The position numbers and the translations under genes are program-made. 18,834 nt of DNA from Vitreoscilla sp. (GTDB taxonomy: Bacteria > Pseudomonadota > Gammaproteobacteria > Burkholderiales > Neisseriaceae), in assembly GCA_030150505.1 (NCBI GenBank), contig JASLFS010000051.1, positions 1-18,834 on the forward strand, read 5' to 3'. Below are positions 13,601 to 18,834 of the stretch, in pieces; position 1 is the stretch's first letter; each line of letters opens with the position of its first letter. The notes below the pieces were generated by a model that worked only from the letters and a program-made list of their open reading frames with translations, did not search any database and was not told the DNA's origin.

Positions 13601-14794
13601 TTATTTCAATACTTCTGCAAATGCATTAGCAATGTAATCAATGTTTTTAGTGTTCAAACCAGCAACACACATGCGACCAGATTTCACCAAGTAAATGGCA
13701 AATTCTTCACGCAAACGGTCAACTTGTTCTGGTGTTAAGCCAGTGAAACTAAACATGCCTTGTTGGGTAACAAAGTAACTAAAATCACGACCAGGAACTT
13801 TTTGGCTCAATACTTCGTAAAGTTTTTGGCGCATCAATTTAATGCGATCACGCATTTCTTCAACTTCACTAACCCACTCAGCATACAAACCTTCATCATT
13901 CATCACATCAGACACCACGTGACCACTATGGAATGGTGGGTTTGAATACATTTGACGAATTGACAATTTTAGCTGACCCAATACGCGAACAGCTTCATCT
14001 TCAGTAGGACAAACAACTGATAATCCACCTACACGTTCGCCATAGAATGACAAGTTTTTAGAGAATGAATTACTTACAAATAATGGTAAACCTGCTGCAG
14101 TTGCAGCACGAATAGCATAAGCATCGCTGTCTAAATCCTTACCAAAACCTTGGTAAGCAATATCCATAAATGGAATTAAATCACGCTCTTTTAGAACCGC
14201 AATCACTTCATCCCATTGTGCTGGCGTTAAATCAACACCAGTTGGATTATGGCAACATGGATGCAAAATCAAAACAGATTTTGGTGCCAATGTTTTAAAG
14301 AATGAAATCATTTCATCAAATAAAACACCGCCTGTTTTAGTATCGTAATAAGGGTATTTTTTAACTTCAAAACCAGCACCTTCAAAAATACCGATGTGGT
14401 TTGCCCAAGTTGGGTCACTTACATAAGCAACGCTTTCTGGGAAGAAATTATGTAAAAATTCAGCGCCAACACGCAAAGCACCTGAGCCACCTAAAGATTG
14501 AATAGTCGCAATGCGATTTTCTTTCAATGCTGCATTATCAGCACCGAATAAAAGGCGTTGTACCGCTTGACGGTAAGTTGCCAAACCTTCCATTGGTAAA
14601 TATGGACGTGGTGTTGGTGCATTCGCACGAGCAGTTTCTGCTTTTAAAACAGAACCTAACAATGGAACACGACCATTTTCATCATAATAAAGACCAATGC
14701 CCAAGTTTACTTTTTCAGAACGTGGGTCTTTATTGTAAGTTTCAACCAAACTTAAAATAGGATCGCCTGCATAATAATCAACATGTTCAAACAT
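13601..14794 (-). CDS. tyrB: Aromatic/aspartate aminotransferase (class I, TyrB/AspC type)
   Basis: A 397-residue PLP enzyme of aminotransferase subgroup Ia/b, transferring amino groups between aspartate or aromatic amino acids and 2-oxoglutarate. Landmarks: VNLGIGLYYDENGRVPLL (residues 29-46), the PLP-phosphate region SLGGSGALR, HPCCHNPTGVDLT, DIAYQGFG, Schiff-base Lys246 in NSFSKNLSFYGERVG, and a carboxylate-binding Arg in SGRMCVAGLN near the end. The GLYYDE segment is more TyrB-like than AspC-like, but substrate preference between the two cannot be settled by eye. The start at 14794 has AAGGA about 9 nt upstream. It is transcribed alone from the promoter at 14827-14855. Confidence 0.92.
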   Translation of the reverse strand: MFEHVDYYAGDPILSLVETYNKDPRSEKVNLGIGLYYDENGRVPLLGSVLKAETARANAPTPRPYLPMEGLATYRQAVQRLLFGADNAALKENRIATIQSLGGSGALRVGAEFLHNFFPESVAYVSDPTWANHIGIFEGAGFEVKKYPYYDTKTGGVLFDEMISFFKTLAPKSVLILHPCCHNPTGVDLTPAQWDEVIAVLKERDLIPFMDIAYQGFGKDLDSDAYAIRAATAAGLPLFVSNSFSKNLSFYGERVGGLSVVCPTEDEAVRVLGQLKLSIRQMYSNPPFHSGHVVSDVMNDEGLYAEWVSEVEEMRDRIKLMRQKLYEVLSQKVPGRDFSYFVTQQGMFSFTGLTPEQVDRLREEFAIYLVKSGRMCVAGLNTKNIDYIANAFAEVLK

Positions 14795-14826
14795 GATGTG
14801 AGTCCTTTGATTACAACGTTATTAGA

Positions 14827-14855
14827 TTAGTAAAATCATTTTCAGGCAGCGTCAA
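14827..14855 (-). promoter_or_regulatory. Promoter of the aminotransferase gene
   Basis: On the minus strand, TTGACG (14855-14850) and TACTAA (14832-14827) are spaced by 17 nt. The spacer contains CTGCCTGAA, part of a near-complete uptake-sequence-like 12-mer (14841-14852). The predicted leader before the ATG at 14794 is about 25-30 nt. Confidence 0.65.
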
Positions 14856-15010
14856 ATGCACTTTCACAAGTGTGATTTGAGTTTATCAATTCACCAATGC
14901 GGCGCTGTCGAATTTCAGCCTATACTTTAGCATGAATTGCCTAGCTATAAACACTGAACCACGAATTTTGTTCATTTTTTAAAAGCCATTCAGGCCATGC
15001 TCGCAATAAA

Positions 15011-15037
15011 AAAGCTGCTAATAAACTTAGCAGCTTT
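15011..15037 (-). terminator. Rho-independent terminator of acpP-fabF
   Basis: AAAGCTGCTAA (15011-15021) pairs with TTAGCAGCTTT (15027-15037) over 11 bp with loop TAAAC. On the minus strand it is followed by TTTTTTATTG, about 25 nt beyond the fabF stop. Confidence 0.88.
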
Positions 15038-15062
15038 AATTAAGATTTAATATATTTAATAT

Positions 15063-16316
15063 TTAATCTTCTACTCGTTTCATAACCAAAGTACCATTTG
15101 TACCACCGAAACCGAATGAATTAGAAATAGCAGCACGAATATTCATCTCACGCATGCCATCTTTATTAAAATCTAAATCACAGCCAGCTTCAAAATCTTG
15201 GTTAACGATATTAATTGTTGGTGGTGAAACTTGATTTGCAATTGCCAAAGCAGTATAAACCGCTTCCACACCACCTGCGCCGCCTAACAAATGACCAGTC
15301 ATTGATTTAGTTGAGTTCACAACCAAATTATAAGCATGCTCACCAAATACATTCTTAATAGCTGCTACTTCAGCAGCATCACCTAACGGCGTAGAAGTAC
15401 CATGTGCATTCACATAATCAATGTCTTCTGGTTTTAAGCCTGCATCACGCAAAGCATTATTCATGCCCAACGATGCGCCCGTACCTTCAGCAACAGGAGC
15501 GGTAATATGATAAGCATCAGAGCTCATGCCATAACCAACAACTTCAGCATAAATTTTTGCACCACGCGCTTTAGCATGCTCGTATTCTTCCAACACCAAC
15601 ACACCAGCACCTTCACCCATCACAAAACCATCTCGACCAGTATCCCAAGGGCGAGAAGCTGTTTCAGGATCGTCATTGCGATTAGATAGCGCCTTACACG
15701 CCACAAATCCACCAATACCTAAACCGGTCACAGCGCCTTCAGTGCCACCTGCAACCATCACATCTGCATCACCATATTGAATCAAGCGAGCTGAATCACC
15801 AATACAATGCGTACCAGTTGTACAAGCTGAAACGATGCCATAACTTGGGCCTTGATAGCCTTTATTAATGGTTACATGACCCGATACCATATTAGTCAAA
15901 GAACCTGGAATAAAAAATGGGCCAATCTTGCGAGGACCATTTTCAATCGCTACACCAGCTGTTTGTTCAATCAATGGTAAGCCACCAATGCCAGAACCAA
16001 TATTAACGCCCACACGAGTTTTATCAAGGTCAGCAATATCATCTAATTTTGCATCAGCAATGGCTTGAAAAGCAGCTGCAATACCATAATGGATAAAAAC
16101 ATCCATACGGCGAGCATCTTTAGCAGAAATATAATCTGAAATGTTGAAATCTTTTACTTCACCAGCAAAACGAGTTGCATAAGCAGAAGCATCAAAACGT
16201 GTAATTGGACCAATCCCACTTTTGCCAGCCAATAAATTAGCCCATGCAGTCGTTACATCATTACCAACGGGAGAAACTTGCCCTAAACCAGTGATGACTA
16301 CCCTTCTTTTACTCAT
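15063..16316 (-). CDS. fabF: 3-oxoacyl-[acyl-carrier-protein] synthase II FabF
   Basis: A 417-residue condensing enzyme (E. coli FabF 413) that extends acyl-ACP with malonyl-ACP and is needed for elongating unsaturated chains. The N-terminus MSKRRVVITGLGQVSPVGND is typical. The active-site nucleophile is Cys165 in VSACTTGTH. The two catalytic histidines lie in VNAHGTSTPLGD and STKSMTGHLLGGAGG, with the conserved Lys in the latter. The C-terminus SNSFGFGGTNGTLVMKR completes the thiolase fold. The ATG at 16316 has GGTGG about 8-9 nt upstream. It lies 106 nt after acpP on the same strand, with a nested hairpin between them. Confidence 0.96.
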   Translation of the reverse strand: MSKRRVVITGLGQVSPVGNDVTTAWANLLAGKSGIGPITRFDASAYATRFAGEVKDFNISDYISAKDARRMDVFIHYGIAAAFQAIADAKLDDIADLDKTRVGVNIGSGIGGLPLIEQTAGVAIENGPRKIGPFFIPGSLTNMVSGHVTINKGYQGPSYGIVSACTTGTHCIGDSARLIQYGDADVMVAGGTEGAVTGLGIGGFVACKALSNRNDDPETASRPWDTGRDGFVMGEGAGVLVLEEYEHAKARGAKIYAEVVGYGMSSDAYHITAPVAEGTGASLGMNNALRDAGLKPEDIDYVNAHGTSTPLGDAAEVAAIKNVFGEHAYNLVVNSTKSMTGHLLGGAGGVEAVYTALAIANQVSPPTINIVNQDFEAGCDLDFNKDGMREMNIRAAISNSFGFGGTNGTLVMKRVED

Positions 16317-16337
16317 GTGTTGTCCACCTATACTAAT

Positions 16338-16398
16338 AAAATAGCCTCTGCTTTTAACGAGCTACATACTTGATGTTGCTCCAGACAGAGGCTATTTT
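16338..16398 (-). promoter_or_regulatory. Two-tier hairpin (attenuator-like) between acpP and fabF
   Basis: The outer stem pairs AAAATAGCCTCTG (16338-16350) with CAGAGGCTATTTT (16386-16398), 13 of 13. Inside, GAGCTACAT (16359-16367) pairs with ATGTTGCTC (16373-16381), 8 of 9, around ACTTG. An asymmetric internal loop (8 and 4 nt) separates the tiers. On the transcribed minus strand the last arm ends in CTATTTTATTAG, a partial T-run, so some transcripts may stop here after acpP while others continue into fabF. That would give more ACP than FabF. Confidence 0.7.
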
Positions 16399-16422
16399 TC
16401 TATTTTAAAAACGAATTGCAAA

Positions 16423-16662
16423 TTAGTTCAAGTTTGCAGAAACGTAATCGATAGCTTGTTGAACGCTGGTAATTTTTTCTGCATCTTCATCAGGAATTTC
16501 GCAACCGAATGCTTCTTCCAATGCCATTACCAATTCAACAGTATCCAATGAGTCAGCGCCCAAATCTTCTTGGAAAGAAGATTCGTTTTTAACTTCTGCT
16601 TCGCTTACACCTAATTGCTCGGCAACAATTTTTTTAACGCGCTGTTCAATGTTGTTATCCAT
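16423..16662 (-). CDS. acpP: Acyl carrier protein AcpP
   Basis: A 79-residue acidic carrier protein of fatty-acid synthesis. Ser38 in the invariant GADSLDTVELVMALEEAFG carries the 4'-phosphopantetheine arm. IEQRVKKIVAEQLGV at the start and DEDAEKITSVQQAIDYV at the end complete the four-helix fold. The ATG at 16662 has AGGA 8 nt upstream and gives the standard length; an in-frame upstream reading to 16710 adds a hydrophobic leader foreign to ACPs and is rejected. Followed by fabF on the same strand, as in many proteobacteria. Strong expression is expected. A possible -10 (TACAAT, 16738-16733) lies about 75 nt upstream without a good -35. Confidence 0.96.
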   Translation of the reverse strand: MDNNIEQRVKKIVAEQLGVSEAEVKNESSFQEDLGADSLDTVELVMALEEAFGCEIPDEDAEKITSVQQAIDYVSANLN

Positions 16663-17072
16663 GTTTAAGTCCTTTAAACCTTTAATCACAAAGTGGGAGA
16701 TGATAATCAACCCTCATTTTCATTGGGTAATAATTGTACCGAATAAATTTAGAGTTTCATATCTAAAAATTAAAAATAAAACCAAGCGTGTGATTCTATT
16801 ACAAAAAATAATATTTTTAGCACAAAAAACATACTGAATAATCAGCATCATGGCTGAAATTCTTGCCAAAATCAATATTTTTTTAGCTAATTAGTTAAAA
16901 TTTTATCATAGCAAAAGCAAAATCAACAGATTTTTGCAGATAGAAAGCAATTCACAACACATCTCAACATTTCGCTTCTTTTATTTTATAAAAGCCAATA
17001 TCACCATTTTCACTTTGATTATTTATTTGGTAAAGTACACTTAATATCGTTTATCTTATAAAGATTACTAAC
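16663..17072. other. Divergent intergenic region between acpP and gpsA (410 nt)
   Basis: Very AT-rich, with no coding ORF or RNA gene recognised. It must hold the promoters of acpP (minus) and gpsA (plus); neither can be fixed with confidence. A possible acpP -10 is TACAAT at 16738-16733. Structures seen: a 20-bp near-palindrome at 16881-16900, and a small hairpin TCAGC/GCTGA around 16842-16857. Confidence 0.6.
16881..16900. repeat. 20-bp AT-rich near-palindrome upstream of gpsA and acpP
   Basis: TTTTAGCTAA followed by TTAGTTAAAA is a two-fold symmetric sequence broken by a single mismatched base pair, which would be a G-U wobble in RNA. It sits about 170 nt from gpsA and 220 nt from acpP. 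It could be a regulator site, but AT-rich sequence makes chance symmetry likely. Confidence 0.4.
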
Positions 17073-18065
17073 ATGAATATTGCCGTATTAGGTGCTGGAG
17101 CATGGGGAACAGCTTTGGCATTGCATTTTGCTCATCACCAACACCACATTCAACTATGGGGGCATAATCAAGCACACTGCGTAGCCTTAGAAAAAGAACG
17201 TGAAAACAAACAATATTTACCAGGCTATCCATTTCCCCAATCACTATCGATTCATCAAGAATTAAAAACAGCTTTAGCATCCGCAGATTTAATCCTTATT
17301 GTGACGCCAATGGGTGGCTTACGCCAGACATTAAACCAAATTAAGCAACTCAACATGGGCGACAAACCGATTTTAACAGCATGCAAAGGTTTTGAACTGG
17401 GCACCAGTTTATTGCCACATGAAGTCTGCCAAGAAATCTTGCCTACTAATTCACATATTGGCTTGCTATCTGGTCCTAGCTTTGCAAAAGAAGTGGCCGA
17501 ACAAAAACCCTGCGCCATCACCCTTGCTTCAACAAACGAATCTTGGATTCGAGAACTTTGTCAGCAACTCAATACGCCAACCATGCGTTTATATGACAAC
17601 AATGATGTCACAGGCGTTGCCGTAGGCGGCGCACTGAAAAATGTTATGGCCATCGCCACTGGTTTAGCGGACGGCTTAGAATATGGACTAAATGCCCGAG
17701 CTGCATTAATTACCCGCGGCTTAGCAGAAATGACCCGATTCGCTCAATCATTAGGTGCTCATCCACAAACCATGATGGGATTATCAGGCATGGGGGATTT
17801 AATCTTAACTTGCACAGGTGGTCTATCGCGAAATCGACAGGTTGGCTTAAAGCTGGCCGAAAATAAACCTTTAGCAACCATTTTAAAAGAACTTGGTCAT
17901 GTTGCAGAAGGTGTTTATACCATTCAGGCAGCCTATGCTTTAGCACAAAAAATGCAAATTGATATGCCAATCACGCAAACATTGCTTCATCTCATTGAGG
18001 AAAAAATCAGTGCAGATACTGTTGCAGATCAATTAATGATGCGTGATCAAAAATCAGAATTTTAA
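17073..18065 (+). CDS. gpsA: NAD(P)-dependent glycerol-3-phosphate dehydrogenase GpsA
   Basis: A 330-residue cytoplasmic enzyme reducing dihydroxyacetone phosphate to sn-glycerol-3-phosphate, the backbone of phospholipids. The Rossmann motif GAGAWGTAL (residues 7-15) opens the protein. LSGPSFAKEVA, the catalytic Lys189 in GGALKNVMAIATG, NARAALITRGLAEM and GLSGMGDLILTCTGGLSRNRQVG are all characteristic. Length is normal (E. coli 339). The ATG at 17073 has only a weak AAAGA ribosome site. It is divergent from acpP-fabF and 112 nt before an MBOAT gene on the same strand. Codons around 17923-17934 contain a perfect 12-mer matching the uptake-sequence dialect AGGCTGCCTGAA on the minus strand, encoding part of TIQAAYAL without disturbing the family pattern. 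Confidence 0.96.
   Translation: MNIAVLGAGAWGTALALHFAHHQHHIQLWGHNQAHCVALEKERENKQYLPGYPFPQSLSIHQELKTALASADLILIVTPMGGLRQTLNQIKQLNMGDKPILTACKGFELGTSLLPHEVCQEILPTNSHIGLLSGPSFAKEVAEQKPCAITLASTNESWIRELCQQLNTPTMRLYDNNDVTGVAVGGALKNVMAIATGLADGLEYGLNARAALITRGLAEMTRFAQSLGAHPQTMMGLSGMGDLILTCTGGLSRNRQVGLKLAENKPLATILKELGHVAEGVYTIQAAYALAQKMQIDMPITQTLLHLIEEKISADTVADQLMMRDQKSEF
17923..17934 (-). repeat. DNA uptake sequence-like 12-mer within gpsA
   Basis: The + strand reads TTCAGGCAGCCT, the exact complement of AGGCTGCCTGAA. As I recall, this is the dialect described for Simonsiella (AG-simDUS). It is the only perfect copy I found in the window; near copies (11 of 12) are at 13553-13564, 13570-13581 and 14841-14852. 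Confidence 0.55.
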
Positions 18066-18177
18066 ATATTAATGCTGTAAATATTTTAAACATTTAACAA
18101 GCTCGATGTCATAAAATAGCGTATGATTCATTTTCTAAAAATTGTTATGAATCTATTACTATAGTAGGCACGGGCTT

Positions 18178-18834
18178 GTGAGCTTTTTATCAATTGAATT
18201 TGCACTGATTTTTCCTTTATTTTTTATTATTTATTGGTTTTTTCGCAGCAAACCTAAAATACAAAATACGTTACTTCTGCTAACAAGCTACGGCTTATTA
18301 GCAAGCTTTCATCCTTATTTTGCAGCCATCATTGCAGAGTATTCTATTGTTATTTACTTTTTCAGCAAACGAATACATGCCGCCAAAAAGCCCAAAACCT
18401 CAAAGCGCTGGTTAACATTATCACTCTTATTTTCAGTCCTGCATTTAGCAATTTTTAAATATTTTGACTTCTTTCACAGCAGTACCCAAGATTTATTACA
18501 AGCCTTAAATCTGAATGTATTACTCCCTAGCATGCAAATTATGGTGCCACTGGGCATTTCATTTTATACATTCCATTCAGTCAGTTACTTGGTTTCCATT
18601 CATAAGAAACAAATACAGCCTGCCTCATTCCCGCAATTTGCCCTATTTTTATCCTTTTTCCCAAGCGTTATTGCAGGGCCTATCAATCGGGCGGAAACCT
18701 TTTTACCTCAAATCCGAGTTACGCGACCACGGTACCCACGCCAGTTCAATCGTGCTTTGGTTTTAATTATTCTAGCCGTTGCCAAGGTTTACTGGCTAAG
18801 CGCACTATTGGCCAATACATGGGCAGATCCAGTA
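18178..18834 (+). CDS. MBOAT-family O-acyltransferase (AlgI/PatA type), C-terminus outside window
   Basis: The frame is open from a GTG at 18178 to the window end, 219 residues, with no stop. The N-terminus SFLSIEFALIFPLFFIIYWFF matches the start of AlgI/PatA/DltB-like proteins, and several membrane helices follow. LPSMQIMVPLGISFYTFHSVSYLVSIHKKQ and LFLSFFPSVIAGPINRAETFLPQ are the family's central landmarks (PLGISFYTF, FFPxxIAGPIxR). Such proteins move acyl groups from the cytoplasm for O-acetylation of periplasmic polymers. In Neisseriaceae the best known is PatA, acting on peptidoglycan with PatB; that is the likely role but is unproven here. The catalytic histidine lies beyond the edge. 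No ATG is available upstream before the TGA at 18148-18150, so GTG is the best start; its ribosome site is poor. Confidence 0.85.
   Translation, partial: MSFLSIEFALIFPLFFIIYWFFRSKPKIQNTLLLLTSYGLLASFHPYFAAIIAEYSIVIYFFSKRIHAAKKPKTSKRWLTLSLLFSVLHLAIFKYFDFFHSSTQDLLQALNLNVLLPSMQIMVPLGISFYTFHSVSYLVSIHKKQIQPASFPQFALFLSFFPSVIAGPINRAETFLPQIRVTRPRYPRQFNRALVLIILAVAKVYWLSALLANTWADPV

Noticed and set aside
16842..16857. Small hairpin TCAGC/GCTGA in the acpP-gpsA spacer
   Set aside because: Five pairs only, no T-run, not near either start codon; insufficient to call a regulatory RNA or terminator.
18125..18153. Inverted repeat GATTCAT/ATGAATC before the MBOAT gene
   Set aside because: Seven-base arms with a 15-nt AT-rich loop are expected by chance in such sequence; no T-run and no link to a clear promoter.

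Overview
The window is a chromosomal segment from a low-GC, AT-rich member of the Neisseriaceae (Betaproteobacteria). This rests on family-level resemblance of the proteins (FabF, AcpP, RsmA, RNase G, TyrB-type aminotransferase) and on DNA-uptake-sequence-like 10-12-mers of the AGGCTGCCTGAA dialect, both in a terminator stem and inside a gene. A gut-symbiont lineage such as Snodgrassella would fit the base composition, but that is an inference. I see no phage, transposon, CRISPR or tRNA signal; this is mostly core genome with one drug-efflux locus.

Layout. 1-684 (-): the N-terminal part of a 4-hydroxybutyrate/acetate-type CoA-transferase, cut by the window edge. 874-5579 (-): a tightly packed efflux operon read right to left, MarR/MprA-type regulator, outer-membrane factor lipoprotein, EmrA-type adaptor, EmrB-type pump, with a strong promoter whose spacer is almost filled by a 20-bp palindrome, the likely operator. 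5784-7841 (-): a polar amino-acid ABC ATPase without partners, rsmA (ksgA), and a YqaA-family membrane protein. 8058-9097 (+): queD-queE, headed by an extended -10 promoter and a preQ1-I riboswitch that overlaps the ribosome binding site. 9180-12646 (+): SDR (YbbO-like), unknown lipoprotein, Maf nucleotide pyrophosphatase and RNase G; the maf-rng pair is the same neighbourhood as in E. coli. 12736-13524 (+): cysE, preceded by a perfect inverted repeat holding a consensus DnaA box. 13601-14794 (-): TyrB-type aminotransferase, convergent with cysE on a shared DUS-like bidirectional terminator. 15063-16662 (-): acpP-fabF fatty-acid pair with a nested hairpin between them. 17073-18065 (+): gpsA, divergent from acpP. 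18178-18834 (+): N-terminal part of an MBOAT O-acyltransferase running off the right edge.

How the genes work together. The efflux locus looks self-contained: sensor-repressor, inner pump, periplasmic adaptor and its own outer-membrane channel. QueD and QueE catalyse successive steps toward preQ0/preQ1 for queuosine tRNA modification, and the riboswitch senses the pathway product. acpP/fabF (acyl chains) and gpsA (glycerol-3-phosphate backbone) feed phospholipid synthesis from opposite sides of a 410-nt AT-rich spacer. No wholly new system is evident. The most informative non-coding signals are the emr operator, the riboswitch with an inserted mini-hairpin, the DnaA-box palindrome before cysE, and the two-tier hairpin between acpP and fabF.
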